NCBI GenBank assembly: GCA_027532905.1 | Contig: JAPZUA010000001.1 | Location: forward strand, 1,423,950-1,487,949 | Reading direction: 5' to 3' | Length of the DNA stretch: 64,000 nucleotides | Source: Magnetospirillum sp. | Lineage (GTDB): Bacteria > Pseudomonadota > Alphaproteobacteria > CACIAM-22H2 | Part shown: piece after piece, positions 8,447 to 17,901 of the stretch | Numbering within the stretch: position 1 is the stretch's first letter | Layout of the letters: every line of letters begins with the position of its first letter | Position numbers and translations under genes: made by a program | The notes under the pieces: generated by a model | What the model was told of the DNA's origin: nothing | The model's input: the letters and a program-made list of their open reading frames with translations, nothing else | Database searches by the model: none

Positions 8447-9280
8447 ATGCAGATTCTGTCCCTCCAATCTTCCGTCGCGACCGGTGCCGTCGGCAATTCG
8501 GCGGCGGTGTTTTGCCTGCAGCGCTTGGGCTACGACGTGGCGCGCATCGACACGGTGCGCTTCTCGAACCATCCCGGCCATGGCGGCTTCGCGGGTGGGC
8601 CGGCCGATGCCGCCGAGATGGCAGGACTCGTTGCCGGCATTGATGCGCGCGGGCTGTTCGCAGGCTGCCGCTGCGTGCTGTCGGGCTATCTTGGCAGCGG
8701 TGCGCAAGGGGCCGTAGTTGCCGACGCGGTCGCGCGCGCCAAACGCGCCAACCCGGCGGCGTTTTTTGCGCTCGATCCCGTGATGGGCGATCGCGGCCGC
8801 GTGTTCGTGAAGCCCGACACGGTCGATGCCGTGCGCGCGCTCGAACCGCTCGCCGACCTGCTGTTTCCCAACGCGTTCGAGCTCGCCCTTTTGACCGGCG
8901 ACACGGTCGCGACTGCCGCCGAAGCGCTGGCGGCCGCACAAAAATTGCGCACCGGCAGGCCAACACGCATCGTCGTGGCAACTTCGGTGCCGCTCGCCGA
9001 CGGGATCGGCACCTTGGCCGTCGGGCCTGCGGGCAGCTATCTTGCGCGATCGCCTGCCATCGACCATCCGGCCTTCGGGGCGGGCGATACTTTTGCGGCC
9101 CTTTTCCTCGCGCACTATCTGGCCGGCGACACGCTTGCCGATTGCCTTCAAAAAGCCGTTTCGGCCGTCCACACTGTTTTGACGGCAACGGCCAAGGCGG
9201 GCGTGCTCGATCTGCTTTTGGTGGCGTGCCAGCAGGATTTGGCGCATCCGCCTGCACTTTTCCCGGTCGCCGAACTTTAG
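8447..9280 (+). CDS. pdxY: Pyridoxal kinase
   Basis: 277-aa ribokinase-fold enzyme that phosphorylates pyridoxal with ATP in vitamin B6 salvage. Motifs are ILSLQSSVATGAVGNSA at the N-terminus, the substrate-loop elements FSNHPGHGG and SGYLGSGAQG, FALDPVMGDRGRVFV, PNAFELALLTG (the PxxxE element) and the catalytic anion hole with base in FGAGDTFAALFLA. Length matches PdxY. It is transcribed divergently from the lyase gene across a 129-base spacer. The LysE exporter gene follows 56 bases later on the same strand and may be co-transcribed. Confidence 0.92.
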   Translation: MQILSLQSSVATGAVGNSAAVFCLQRLGYDVARIDTVRFSNHPGHGGFAGGPADAAEMAGLVAGIDARGLFAGCRCVLSGYLGSGAQGAVVADAVARAKRANPAAFFALDPVMGDRGRVFVKPDTVDAVRALEPLADLLFPNAFELALLTGDTVATAAEALAAAQKLRTGRPTRIVVATSVPLADGIGTLAVGPAGSYLARSPAIDHPAFGAGDTFAALFLAHYLAGDTLADCLQKAVSAVHTVLTATAKAGVLDLLLVACQQDLAHPPALFPVAEL

Positions 9281-9336
9281 TATAGGGACAATCGGGACTT
9301 TCGCAGGCCCGAACTTTCTCTGGCACAGCAGGCCGA

Positions 9337-9972
9337 ATGCTCGAGTGGATCTTCGTCAAAGGGGTTTTGGTCGGCTTGTTGATCGCCGCACCGGTGGGCC
9401 CGGTGAATGTTCTCGTGATCCGGCGCACGCTGGTGCACGGGCGCTTGGCCGGACTGTTTTCGGGGCTCGGCTCGGCGCTTGCCGACGCGACCTTCGGCGC
9501 CATCGCCGCCTTCGGCATTTCGATGCTGCAGACCTTCCTCGAGCGCGAGCGCGATGTGGTCTCGCTCGTGGGTGCGGCCATTCTGTGCGTGATGGGCTTC
9601 AAGCTTCTCTATCGCCCACTCCCCTCGATCGCCGGCGACAAAGACCACGGCAATCTGATCGGCGACCTCACCTCGGCGTTTTTCCTCACCATCACCAATC
9701 CGATCACGGTGCTGTCGTTCCTGGCGATCTTCGCGGCCTTCGGCGTCAAATCCGACGGCACGGTGTTGGCCGACGATTGGCTGCTGATCGCAGGCGTGCT
9801 CGCGGGTGCGGCGTTCTGGTGGGCGATGATCGTGGAAGCGGTGTGCCTGTTCCGCGACCGCTTTACGACCACGGGGCTTGCCTGGGCCAACCGCATCGCC
9901 GCCTACATTATCTTGGCATTTGCCGTCGGCGTGGTCGGCGAAGTGGCGCTGCGCTTCTGGGGCTATCTCTAA
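9337..9972 (+). CDS. LysE/RhtB family exporter
   Basis: 211-aa inner-membrane protein with about six hydrophobic helices and the LysE-family signature at its N-terminus (VGLLIAAPVGPVNVLVIRRT, followed by a Gly-rich helix SGLGSALADATFG). A second conserved element is FFLTITNPITVLSFLAIFA, and the C-terminal helices are WWAMIVEAVCL and IAAYIILAFAVGVVGEV. The family exports amino acids or other small metabolites down the proton gradient. The substrate is unknown. No LysR regulator is adjacent. Confidence 0.88.
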   Translation: MLEWIFVKGVLVGLLIAAPVGPVNVLVIRRTLVHGRLAGLFSGLGSALADATFGAIAAFGISMLQTFLERERDVVSLVGAAILCVMGFKLLYRPLPSIAGDKDHGNLIGDLTSAFFLTITNPITVLSFLAIFAAFGVKSDGTVLADDWLLIAGVLAGAAFWWAMIVEAVCLFRDRFTTTGLAWANRIAAYIILAFAVGVVGEVALRFWGYL

Positions 9973-10228
9973 AAAGAATAGGTTACCAAGCGCGACAACC
10001 GGCAACCGTCGCCCATTTAGCGCGTTGATTTCCCACGCATGTAACCGCCGCGACGATTTCGGTTACGCCTTTCCGGCGCTGCATATCTTGCTGATTTCGT
10101 CGATATTCACTTTTCAAACAGCACACGCCGCACGCGCATGTGCAAGCGATCATACATCCTATCACAAAACTGATTTTCGTTCGATTCGGATGTGCATGGC
10201 GGCGGTACATCAGCCGCCGATCAACGCT
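9973..10228. other. Intergenic region with a repeated GGTTAC element
   Basis: A 256-base, relatively AT-richer spacer between the exporter gene and a convergently oriented hypothetical gene. No convincing gene is seen; a 75-codon minus-strand frame there is Cys/Arg-rich and looks like a shadow. It holds GGTTACC at 9981-9987, GTAACCG at 10041-10047 and CGGTTAC at 10060-10066; the last two form an exact 7-base inverted repeat. A GGCGGC/GCCGCC hairpin sits at 10198-10218, just past the stop of the minus-strand gene, without a T-run. Confidence 0.4.
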
Positions 10229-10975
10229 TTAACTTGCCGGCACAAGCTGGTCGAGCAGTGCCGGAAAACGGGCGCGCACCTGGGTTTGGCGCGCGTGCCA
10301 GCGTTCGGGCGACAGATATTGCGGCCGGTAGGTCGGACCCGGCTCGATATCGACCGTGCGCGTGAGCATGCCCGGGCGCAGCGGCTGTTCGCGCGCGACC
10401 GTACCCGGCGTTTCGAGCTGGCGGGCGATCTCGCGCGGGCCCGCCATGCAGATATCGTCGTCTTGCGGGCGGCGGGCGGCGAGGCTCTGTTCGAGTGCCA
10501 AGGCTTCGTTGCGCAACCGCACGCGGCGCTCTTGCGGCAGATTGCGCGCGTAGTGAAGCAGCGCCGCACGCGCGGCGAGGATTTGGCGCACGCGCATGTC
10601 GGCGGCTTCCGTATCGGCGCATTTGGCACCGTCTACCGCGACGGCCAAGATCGTCGAGATCAGCACGAGGGCCGCTTCGGCGCGCAGCGGATCGTTGCGC
10701 TGGCCCTCGCCGATCTGCCACAGCAGATCGCCGTAGGCCACACCGATCAGATGCGGGGCACCCGCCTGCAGCCGCGCTTGCGCCCAGCTCAGAACGGCAC
10801 GCGCTTGCGCTTCGGCGCGCGGTTCGAACATCGCTTGCGCCGTCGCCTTGTATTGGCGCGCGGCATAAAGCCGGTCGAGTTCGGCAAGATTGGGCGGTGC
10901 CGCCGCCGGCGCTTGGGCGAGCGCCTGCAGCGGATACAGGAGCAGCAGCAGAAATGCCGCTGCCAGCCGCTTCAT
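10229..10975 (-). CDS. Hypothetical exported protein downstream of asd
   Basis: 248 aa with a Sec signal peptide (MKRLAAAFLLLLLYPLQALA, cleavage near AQA). The mature part is helical and Arg/Ala-rich, with Cys pairs near AKCADTEA and DDDICMAGP that might form a disulfide in the periplasm. No family is recognised. The ATG at 10975 overlaps the asd stop by 4 bases, so expression is coupled to asd. A longer in-frame upstream extension through asd is a shadow and is not used. Confidence 0.75.
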   Translation of the reverse strand: MKRLAAAFLLLLLYPLQALAQAPAAAPPNLAELDRLYAARQYKATAQAMFEPRAEAQARAVLSWAQARLQAGAPHLIGVAYGDLLWQIGEGQRNDPLRAEAALVLISTILAVAVDGAKCADTEAADMRVRQILAARAALLHYARNLPQERRVRLRNEALALEQSLAARRPQDDDICMAGPREIARQLETPGTVAREQPLRPGMLTRTVDIEPGPTYRPQYLSPERWHARQTQVRARFPALLDQLVPAS

Positions 10976-11985
10976 TCGTGCTCGGCCAACGCGAGTGCGA
11001 CCGTCACGATCGGCAAAGACAACGCCGCACGCAGATTGTCGGCCGCAAGCCAGAAGGCAAGGCCGTTGGCGACCGAGGGATCGTCGCGCAGGCGGCTGAT
11101 GAAGATCTTGGTTTCGCCTTGCGTCTCGAGCGGCGTGACAAAACCTTCGGCAGCACGGTGGTCGACGAGGCCGATATCGTCGTCGCGGATGAGGAGACTG
11201 CGCGCTTGTGCCACACCCATCGGCTCGGTGAATTCGACCGCAACCGAAATGCCGTGCCCGACGAAGGCGGGAACGCGCACGCACGTCGCCACGATATTGA
11301 GATCGCCACCCAGGATCTTGCGCGGCTCGAGTGCGAGCGCTTTTTCCTCGGAAGTCCGGCCGTCGGTTTCGAAGGCGCCGCAATGCGGGATCGTGTTGAA
11401 CGCGATCTGCTTGGCGAAATGCTGGCGCTCGAGCGTCTGGTTCACATAGACCGAGCGCGTCTGGTTGAAGAGCTCGTCCATCGCAGGCCTGCCTGCTTCC
11501 GACACGGCCTGGTAGGTCGACAGCACCGCGCGCTTGGCCTTGGCTTTGTCGTGCATCGGATGGAGGGCCCGCGTGAACATGCTCACGCAAGCGCCCGGAA
11601 CCGCGACGATGCGGCGCTTGGCGCGCGCGAAGGTGGCGGGCGTGTCGTTCACACCGGCCACGACGAGCGGCACGTCGGCTTCCATGCGGAAATGCGCCGA
11701 GGTATCAACGACCCAGGCCCCGGCCTTGGCGGCTTTGGGCACGGCGGCGGCCGACACGGCGGCAGCGGTGCAGAAGATGGCGACCTTGGCCGTCGAAAAA
11801 TCGAACTGGGCGAGGTCTTGGGTGGTGAGGTCGGTTTCTTCGCCATAAGAAAGTGTGGCCCCGATCGACCGTTCGGAGGCGAGGGCCACGACATTGTGCG
11901 GATCGATCCCGCGCTGCGCCAATTCCTGCAGAACTTCGCGCCCGATCGTGCCCGTCGCACCGACAACCGCTATTTTATTTGCCAT
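10972..11985 (-). CDS. asd: Aspartate-semialdehyde dehydrogenase (atypical active-site surround)
   Basis: 337 aa. Catalyses NADPH reduction of aspartyl phosphate to aspartate semialdehyde for lysine, methionine and threonine synthesis. Features are the Rossmann start KIAVVGATGTIGREVL, SAHFRM, TYQAVSEAG (catalytic-base Gln kept), EPRKILGG and TCVRVPAFVGHG (substrate Arg and His kept). The nucleophile loop reads VPGACVSMF: the Cys is present, but the Asn that normally precedes it (NCS/T) is Ala, and the usual Gly after QxVS is Glu. It sits after leuB in the usual alphaproteobacterial order, though an opposite-strand methyltransferase gene intervenes. Function is very likely retained, but kinetics may differ. 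Confidence 0.9.
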   Translation of the reverse strand: MANKIAVVGATGTIGREVLQELAQRGIDPHNVVALASERSIGATLSYGEETDLTTQDLAQFDFSTAKVAIFCTAAAVSAAAVPKAAKAGAWVVDTSAHFRMEADVPLVVAGVNDTPATFARAKRRIVAVPGACVSMFTRALHPMHDKAKAKRAVLSTYQAVSEAGRPAMDELFNQTRSVYVNQTLERQHFAKQIAFNTIPHCGAFETDGRTSEEKALALEPRKILGGDLNIVATCVRVPAFVGHGISVAVEFTEPMGVAQARSLLIRDDDIGLVDHRAAEGFVTPLETQGETKIFISRLRDDPSVANGLAFWLAADNLRAALSLPIVTVALALAEHE

Positions 11986-12118
11986 TCCAACCCCTTACCC
12001 GAGCCTTGCCGGATTGCCTTAATAATTTCATATTGGCTTGAGAGAAGCCCTGCCGAAGCATCGTTGCGCCTGAGGATCGATAGACCTTCCTCGCGCCCTT
12101 GGAAAGCCCGTTGTCGCC

Positions 12119-12691
12119 ATGAAAAAAGATACGCTCGAAAGCCTGCTGTTTTTCAAACGCTGGCTTGCGAACCCGATGAAGGTGGGGGCGGTCATCCCGT
12201 CGTCGGCCAATTTGGCGCGCCTGATCGCCAAGCAAGTGAAGCTCGAGGCGGACCAATGCGTGGTCGAACTCGGGCCGGGTACGGGGCCTGTGACCAAGGC
12301 GCTGCTTGCCTCGGGCATTCCGGTCGAGCGGCTGTTCCTCGTCGAGATCGACGGCGATATGGCCGCCTATCTGCGCCGCGAGTTCCCGAACGTCAACGTG
12401 ATCCACGGCGACGCGACGAAACTCAAAGACCTCTTGCCCGCGCAATGGGTCGGCAAGGTTGCGACCGTGATCTCGGGCATCCCGATGCTGCCGCTGCCGA
12501 TCGAACTTCAGCGCGGCCTCATCGACGCCGCCTTCGAGGTGATGGCGCCCGGCGGCGAGATTCTGCAATACACCTATTCGCTTGCCTCGCCGATCAAGGA
12601 AAAGCCGCTTGGCCTCAAGGGTCGGCGCAAAGGCATCTCGATGCTCAACGTGCCGCCCGCCTGGGTGTGGAGCTACGCCCCCGCCGCTTAA
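12119..12691 (+). CDS. Phospholipid N-methyltransferase-like (PmtA-type) SAM methyltransferase
   Basis: 190-aa class I methyltransferase. The N-terminus FFKRWLANPMKVGAVIPSSA is characteristic of PmtA-type phosphatidylethanolamine N-methyltransferases and their relatives, where it contacts the membrane. The SAM site is VVELGPGTGPVTKAL, with acidic residues in LVEIDGDMAAYL and an IHGDAT element. The usual product would be mono-, di- or tri-methylated phosphatidylethanolamine (phosphatidylcholine route). The gene stands alone on the plus strand between leuB and asd. It converges with leuB and diverges from asd, whose start lies 133 bases away. Related families methylate rRNA adenines, so the lipid assignment is probable rather than certain. 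Confidence 0.7.
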   Translation: MKKDTLESLLFFKRWLANPMKVGAVIPSSANLARLIAKQVKLEADQCVVELGPGTGPVTKALLASGIPVERLFLVEIDGDMAAYLRREFPNVNVIHGDATKLKDLLPAQWVGKVATVISGIPMLPLPIELQRGLIDAAFEVMAPGGEILQYTYSLASPIKEKPLGLKGRRKGISMLNVPPAWVWSYAPAA

Positions 12692-12714
12692 AAATTTTGC
12701 GGCGTGAGGCGTGC

Positions 12715-12737
12715 GCTGGCCGCTTTACGCGGCCAGC
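12715..12737. terminator. Perfect hairpin between convergent pmtA-like gene and leuB
   Basis: A 9-base-pair perfect stem (12715-12723 with 12729-12737) around a 5-base loop, overlapping the leuB stop codon. There is no adjacent T-run on either strand, although AAAATTTT lies about 30 bases further in the leuB direction. It may serve as a bidirectional transcription end. Confidence 0.4.
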
Positions 12738-13837
12738 TTGTCGAGTTCGGCCAGCAACGCATCGCCCATTTGGGTGGTCGAGACCGGCGTTTCGCCGGGC
12801 ATCGCGATGTCGCGCGTGCGAATGCCCTTGGCGAGCACGTTCTTGGCCGCCTGTTCGACGAGATCGGCGTCGGCCGGCAGATCGAACGAATAGCGCAGCA
12901 TCATCGCGAACGACAGCAGCGTGGCCATCGGGTTCGCCATGTCCTTGCCGGCAATGTCGGGGGCCGAGCCGTGCACGGGCTCGTAGAGCGCCTTGCGCCG
13001 ACCGGTTGCGTCGGGCGCACCCAGCGAGGCCGAGGGCAGCATGCCGAGCGAGCCCGTGAGCATCGCCGCACAATCCGACAGCATGTCGCCGAACAGATTG
13101 TCGGTCACGATCACGTCGAACTGTTTGGGATTGCGCACGAGCTGCATGTTGCAATTGTCGGCCAGCATGTGCTCGAGCTTCACGTCGGCGAATTCGGCCT
13201 TGTGGGTCGCGGTCACAACTTCGCGCCACAACACGCCCGTGTGCATCACGTTCGATTTTTCGACCGAGTGCACCTTGTTGCCGCGCTTGCGCGCGAGTTC
13301 GAACGCCACGCGCGCGATGCGCTGGATTTCCGACGTCGTGTAGACTTGCGTGTCGACGGCTTTCTTCTGGCCGTCGGGCAGCGTCGTCACGCCGCGCGGT
13401 TCGCCGAAATAGACCCCACCCGTGAGCTCGCGCAGGATCAGAATATCGAGGCCCGACACAAGCTCGCGCTTGAGGCTGGAGGCGTCGGCGAGCGCGTCGA
13501 ACACCAGGGCCGGGCGCAGATTGGCGAACAGGTCCATGTCCTTGCGCAGGCGCAAAAGGCCGCGCTCGGGTTTCTTTTCGAACGGTAGTGCATCCCATTT
13601 CGGGCCGCCGACGGCACCGAACAAGGTCGCGTCCGAATTCATCGCGACGTCCATCGTGGCGTCGTCGATCGGCCAGCCATGCTTGTCGATCGCCGCCCCG
13701 CCCACGAGACCTTCCTTGACGTCGAACGACACGGTGCGGCGCTTGTCGAACCAGCCGACCACGCGATGCACTTGGCGCATCACTTCGACGCCGATCCCGT
13801 CGCCGGGCAGAACAAGCAGTTTGCGATTGGAAGCCAT
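12725..13837 (-). CDS. leuB: 3-isopropylmalate dehydrogenase
   Basis: 370 aa. Oxidatively decarboxylates 3-isopropylmalate with NAD in leucine synthesis. Seen in order: [30 protein letters not shown] (substrate Arg residues), [42 protein letters not shown] (catalytic Lys), the metal Asp residues in [30 protein letters not shown], and the NAD-specificity element [13 protein letters not shown]. The ATG at 13837 matches the family N-terminus. It lies 14 bases after leuD in the leuC-RDD-leuD-leuB operon. Confidence 0.96.
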   Translation of the reverse strand: MASNRKLLVLPGDGIGVEVMRQVHRVVGWFDKRRTVSFDVKEGLVGGAAIDKHGWPIDDATMDVAMNSDATLFGAVGGPKWDALPFEKKPERGLLRLRKDMDLFANLRPALVFDALADASSLKRELVSGLDILILRELTGGVYFGEPRGVTTLPDGQKKAVDTQVYTTSEIQRIARVAFELARKRGNKVHSVEKSNVMHTGVLWREVVTATHKAEFADVKLEHMLADNCNMQLVRNPKQFDVIVTDNLFGDMLSDCAAMLTGSLGMLPSASLGAPDATGRRKALYEPVHGSAPDIAGKDMANPMATLLSFAMMLRYSFDLPADADLVEQAAKNVLAKGIRTRDIAMPGETPVSTTQMGDALLAELDKLAA

Positions 13838-13851
13838 GGATCCGTCTCCGT

Positions 13852-14469
13852 TCAGCGTGCGGCGAAGAGCCAGGGCTGGCTCTGGCGCTGTTTGTTTTCG
13901 TAAGAGTCGATGTGTTCGGCCTTCTGCATTGTGAGGCCGATATCGTCGAGCCCATTCAGCAGGCAGTGTTTGCGGAATTCGTCGATGTCGAATTTGACGC
14001 TGCCGCCGTCCGGGCCCTTGATCTCCTGCTTTTCGAGATCGACGGTGAGCGTGGCGTTCGAGCCGCGCTGCGCGTCGTCCATGAGCTTGGCGAGATCTTC
14101 CTTCGACACGCGGATCGGCAGGATGCCGTTCTTGAAGCAGTTGTTGTAGAAAATGTCGGCGAAGGACGTACTGATCACGCAGCGAATGCCGAAATCGAGC
14201 AACGCCCACGGGGCATGCTCGCGCGACGAGCCGCAGCCGAAATTGTCGCCCGCGACCAGGATTTGCGCCTTGCGGTAGGCGGACTTGTTCAGCACGAAAT
14301 CGGGCTTTTCCTTGCCGTCGGGCGTGAAGCGCATCTCTTCGAACAAGGCGCTACCGAGGCCGGTGCGCTTGATCGTCTTCAGATGCTGCTTGGGAATGAT
14401 CATGTCGGTATCGACATTGATCATCGGCAGCGGTGCGGCCACACCGGTCAGAACCGTGAATTTGTCCAT
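13852..14469 (-). CDS. leuD: 3-isopropylmalate dehydratase small subunit
   Basis: 205 aa. Partner of LeuC in isomerising 2- to 3-isopropylmalate. Contains [45 protein letters not shown] (the substrate-recognition loop) and [17 protein letters not shown], and is the usual length. It lies between the RDD-protein gene and leuB on the same strand, separated by about 20 and 14 bases. Confidence 0.96.
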   Translation of the reverse strand: MDKFTVLTGVAAPLPMINVDTDMIIPKQHLKTIKRTGLGSALFEEMRFTPDGKEKPDFVLNKSAYRKAQILVAGDNFGCGSSREHAPWALLDFGIRCVISTSFADIFYNNCFKNGILPIRVSKEDLAKLMDDAQRGSNATLTVDLEKQEIKGPDGGSVKFDIDEFRKHCLLNGLDDIGLTMQKAEHIDSYENKQRQSQPWLFAAR

Positions 14470-14489
14470 GGCGTTTCTGTCGCTCCCCT

Positions 14490-15182
14490 TCAGATGTCGT
14501 CGCGCGCAACCACGCGCGTGCCGGCGAGAATGTCGTGCAAGGCCTGGCCCGAGCCGGTGAGGCCGCCGAGCAGATAGCCCATGCCCGTCGATGCGATGTC
14601 GCAGATTTTCAAGAGCTGGCGCGAGATCGCGCGCAGCGGCGAAAGACGGCGGCCAGCAAGGTCGACCACTTCAAGCCGCATCCAGCGCTTGCCCGGCGTT
14701 GCTTGGCGCGCACCCGCTTCGAAAAAGGCAAAATAAGCGAAGGGCAGCAGCACGATCGCGATCTGTGCGGCGACGAGTTGGAGTACGGCGCGCACATTGC
14801 GGCCGACAAGCGTTTCGCTGCGTACCGGCTCGACGCGGCCGTCGTCGGTGCGGATCACGCCCTCGACGATCGAATAGATCAGCACGGTACCGTCGGCATA
14901 GCGGCGCGTTTCGGCGACAAAATCGACCGTGCGCTGGCCGCTATTGTCGTACATGCGCTCGTCTTCGCGCTGAACCACTTGACGTTCGACCGATACGACG
15001 CGCGCTTCGTTCCACGGCATCGTCCACAGATCGCCCGTACCCAGCAGCGCTTTGGCGCCCGACGCCAGCGCCCAAAGCGCGAGCAACAGAATTGCCGCAT
15101 CGATCGCCAAAGCCGCCACGCGCCGGCCGAACGGCGCGGATCCGGCCGTCATATTGCCGATCGACATGGCGGCGACGCTCAA
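14490..15182 (-). CDS. RDD family membrane protein inserted in the leu operon
   Basis: 230 aa. The RDD-family signature begins at [22 protein letters not shown] (Arg and Asp in helix 1). There is an extended polar stretch of about 80 residues ([18 protein letters not shown] onward), a second helix near [20 protein letters not shown], then the conserved [23 protein letters not shown] and a last hydrophobic segment. Function is unknown; some RDD proteins have been linked to ion or sodium transport. It starts 10 bases after leuC and ends 20 bases before leuD, so it is co-transcribed with leucine genes without an obvious metabolic connection. Confidence 0.8.
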   Translation of the reverse strand: MSVAAMSIGNMTAGSAPFGRRVAALAIDAAILLLALWALASGAKALLGTGDLWTMPWNEARVVSVERQVVQREDERMYDNSGQRTVDFVAETRRYADGTVLIYSIVEGVIRTDDGRVEPVRSETLVGRNVRAVLQLVAAQIAIVLLPFAYFAFFEAGARQATPGKRWMRLEVVDLAGRRLSPLRAISRQLLKICDIASTGMGYLLGGLTGSGQALHDILAGTRVVARDDI

Positions 15183-15192
15183 AACGCGCTCC

Positions 15193-16599
15193 TCATTTCA
15201 GCGCGCGCACGTCGGCCAAATGGCCCGCGACGGCAGCCGCTGCGGCCATGCCCGGCGAGACGAGATGCGTGCGCCCGCCGCGACCCTGGCGGCCTTCGAA
15301 ATTGCGGTTCGAGGTCGAAGCGCAACGCTCGCCCGGCTCGAGCTTGTCGGCGTTCATCGCGAGGCACATCGAGCAGCCCGGTTCGCGCCATTCGAAGCCC
15401 GCTTCGAGCAGGATCTTGTCGAGGCCTTCGCTCTCGGCCTGTTCCTTGACGAGGCCCGAGCCCGGGACGACGAGAGCCTGCACGTGCGCCGCGACTTTGC
15501 GGCCCTTGGCGATGGCCGCAACCGCGCGCAGATCTTCGATGCGCCCGTTCGTGCAGCTGCCGATGAAGACTTTGTCGATGCGAACTTCGGACAGTTTCTG
15601 GCCGGGCGTGAGCGCCATATATTCGAGCGAGCGGAGCGTGGCGTTGCGCTTGCCTTCGTCGGCGATCTTGGTGGGATCCGGGACCACGGCGTCGATCGGC
15701 AGCACGTCTTCGGGCGATGTGCCCCACGTGACCATCGGCGGGATGTCGGCGGCGTTGAGCACCACTTCCTTGTCGTAGAAAGCGCCCTCGTCCGAGGGCA
15801 GCGTCTTCCAGTAATTCACGGCCGCTTCCCACTGCGCACCCTTGGGCGCGTAGGGGCGGCCTTTGAGATAGGCGAAGGTTTTTTCGTCGGGTGCGATGAG
15901 GCCCGCGCGCGCACCGCCTTCGATCGTCATGTTGCAGACGGTCATGCGGCCTTCCATCGACAGGTCGCGGATGACCGAACCTGCGAACTCGACGACGTAT
16001 CCCGTACCGCCCGCCGTGCCGATCTTGCCGATGATCGCGAGGATCACGTCTTTGGCGGTCACGCCGGGCGCCAAGCGCCCGTCGACCGTCACGCGCATGT
16101 TCTTGGCCGGGCGCTGCAGCAGCGTTTGCGTCGCCAGCACATGCTCGACCTCGGACGTGCCGATGCCGAAGGCCAGCGCGCCGAACGCGCCGTGTGTAGC
16201 CGTGTGGCTGTCGCCGCACACGATCGTCGTACCCGGCTGGGTCAGACCCTGCTCGGGCCCGATGATGTGCACGATGCCCTGGCGCACATCGTCCATGCCG
16301 AAATGCGTGATGCCGAATTGCTTGGCGTTGGCTTCCAGCGTTTCGACCTGGATGCGGCTTTCGGGATCGGCAATGCCCTTGGAGCGGTCGGTCGTGGGCA
16401 CGTTGTGGTCGGCAACCGCGATGGTCGCATCCGGGCGGCGCACAGTGCGGCCCGTGAGGCGCAGGCCTTCGAAAGCCTGCGGGCTCGTGACCTCGTGCAC
16501 GAGGTGGCGGTCGATATAGAGCACGCAAGTGCCGTCGTCCTGGCGGTGAACGACATGGCTGTCCCAGATCTTGTCGAACAAGGTGCGCGGCTTCGTCAT
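15193..16599 (-). CDS. leuC: 3-isopropylmalate dehydratase large subunit
   Basis: 468-aa aconitase-family subunit carrying the [4Fe-4S] cluster. Motifs are [61 protein letters not shown] (first cluster Cys), [18 protein letters not shown] (other cluster Cys residues) and [21 protein letters not shown]. The ATG at 16599 has a strong GGAGGAG Shine-Dalgarno a few bases upstream. First gene of the leucine operon, following rplS after an 86-base spacer. Confidence 0.97.
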   Translation of the reverse strand: MTKPRTLFDKIWDSHVVHRQDDGTCVLYIDRHLVHEVTSPQAFEGLRLTGRTVRRPDATIAVADHNVPTTDRSKGIADPESRIQVETLEANAKQFGITHFGMDDVRQGIVHIIGPEQGLTQPGTTIVCGDSHTATHGAFGALAFGIGTSEVEHVLATQTLLQRPAKNMRVTVDGRLAPGVTAKDVILAIIGKIGTAGGTGYVVEFAGSVIRDLSMEGRMTVCNMTIEGGARAGLIAPDEKTFAYLKGRPYAPKGAQWEAAVNYWKTLPSDEGAFYDKEVVLNAADIPPMVTWGTSPEDVLPIDAVVPDPTKIADEGKRNATLRSLEYMALTPGQKLSEVRIDKVFIGSCTNGRIEDLRAVAAIAKGRKVAAHVQALVVPGSGLVKEQAESEGLDKILLEAGFEWREPGCSMCLAMNADKLEPGERCASTSNRNFEGRQGRGGRTHLVSPGMAAAAAVAGHLADVRALK

Positions 16600-16633
16600 C
16601 GATGCTCCTCCCACAATCGTACGGACGCCGGTT

Positions 16634-16664
16634 CCCGCCCCCTCGTTTGCCGAAGGGTGGCGGG
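16634..16664 (-). terminator. Hairpin between rplS and leuC
   Basis: An inverted repeat pairs CCCGCC (16634-16639) with GGCGGG (16659-16664) and continues inward by about 4 pairs past one bulged base, closing a 10-base loop. No T-run follows in the minus direction, so it may act as an attenuator or processing site rather than a full terminator. A second small CCGG...CCGG stem lies at 16667-16680. Confidence 0.35.
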
Positions 16665-16685
16665 AGCCGGCCTTGTCCGGTCTTT

Positions 16686-17117
16686 TTACTTCGTCTCGTT
16701 GGCTGCCGCTTCGAGATCGGCAGCCGACAGGTCGGCGGCGGTCGCCGGAGCGTTGGTGCCCGACTTCTCGAGAATGCGGGCAGCCTTGCCCGTGCGGCCG
16801 CGCAGGTAATACAGCTTGGCGCGACGCACGTCGCCGCGACGCACGACCTCGATGCCGCCGATGCGCGGCGAGTAGAGCGGGAACACGCGCTCGACGCCTT
16901 CGCCGAACGACATCTTGCGCACGGTGAAGTTCGAGGCGATGCCCGAATTCTTGCGCGCGATGCACACGCCTTCGAAGGTCTGCAGACGCTCGCGCGTCCC
17001 TTCCAGCACCTTCACCTGGACGCGCAGCGTGTCGCCGGGGGCGAAGTCCGGCACTTTGCGCGCCGCGACGAGCTTGGCGATCTGCTCTTTTTCGAGCTGC
17101 TCGATAATGAACGACAT
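16686..17117 (-). CDS. rplS: 50S ribosomal protein L19
   Basis: 143 aa. Structural protein at the 30S-50S interface. The sequence matches L19 throughout: [54 protein letters not shown], then [15 protein letters not shown]. It carries an Ala-rich C-terminal extension of about 25 residues ([17 protein letters not shown]), as is common in alphaproteobacteria. It follows trmD with a 22-base gap and has AGGAG near its start. Confidence 0.97.
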   Translation of the reverse strand: MSFIIEQLEKEQIAKLVAARKVPDFAPGDTLRVQVKVLEGTRERLQTFEGVCIARKNSGIASNFTVRKMSFGEGVERVFPLYSPRIGGIEVVRRGDVRRAKLYYLRGRTGKAARILEKSGTNAPATAADLSAADLEAAANETK

Positions 17118-17139
17118 GGTCTTTCTCCTTTTCGATCTC

Positions 17140-17901
17140 TCAGTGTTGCGTGCGCGCCGGGTGCTTGGCCCACAGATCGGGGCGTCGCTCGGCGGTCAGG
17201 CGCAAAGCCTGTTGCCGCCGCCAGGCGCGAATTTTGGCGTGGTTGCCGGAGGTCAGAACCGCCGGCACTTCGCGGTCCTGCCACAGGGCGGGCCGCGTGT
17301 AGTGGGGATATTCGAGAAGTCCGTCTTCGAAGCTTTCTTCGCCGAGCGATTCGGCCGCACCCAAAACGCCGGGCAGCAGCCGCACGCACGCGTCGATCAC
17401 GCACATCGCCGCAGGCTCGCCGCCCGACAGCACGAAGTCGCCGATCGAAATTTCGCGAAGTGCGCGCGCTTCGATCACGCGCGCATCGATCCCTTCGAAG
17501 CGCCCGCACAGCAGCACCACACCCGGTGCCGCCGCAAACTCGCGCGCGAGGCTCTGGTCGAAGGGCTGGCCCGACGGCGACAGGCAGATCGCGATCGCAC
17601 CTTCGGGGGCGCGCGAGATCGCCACGGCCAAAGCCGCATCGACCACGTCGGGCTTCATCACGAGACCCGGACCCCCGCCAAAAGGCAGATCGTCCACCGT
17701 GCGGTGCTTGTCGGACGCGAAGTCGCGGATGTCGATCGTGTCGAGCGCGAAAGCACCGTCTTGCGCGGCACGGCCGACGATGCCGGCACCGAGCGGCCCC
17801 GGGAACATGCCCGGATAGAGCGTGAGCACGAGCGCATGCCACGGCGCTTGCGCACCGCTGCCGCTCGTTGCTTGGCTCTTCTGTTCGCCGCCGACACTCA
17901 T
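17140..17901 (-). CDS. trmD: tRNA (guanine-N1-)-methyltransferase
   Basis: 253 aa. Methylates G37 of tRNAs that read CNN codons and so prevents frameshifting. It has the SPOUT trefoil-knot elements [75 protein letters not shown] and [11 protein letters not shown]. The ATG at 17901 overlaps the rimM stop by 4 bases. The N-terminus carries about 20 extra polar residues ([13 protein letters not shown]) before the first strand. Confidence 0.97.
   Translation of the reverse strand: MSVGGEQKSQATSGSGAQAPWHALVLTLYPGMFPGPLGAGIVGRAAQDGAFALDTIDIRDFASDKHRTVDDLPFGGGPGLVMKPDVVDAALAVAISRAPEGAIAICLSPSGQPFDQSLAREFAAAPGVVLLCGRFEGIDARVIEARALREISIGDFVLSGGEPAAMCVIDACVRLLPGVLGAAESLGEESFEDGLLEYPHYTRPALWQDREVPAVLTSGNHAKIRAWRRQQALRLTAERRPDLWAKHPARTQH

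Noticed and set aside
9983-10210. A 75-codon minus-strand gene in the spacer after the exporter gene.
   Set aside because: Cys/Arg-rich composition, no ribosome site and no family resemblance; better explained as non-coding.
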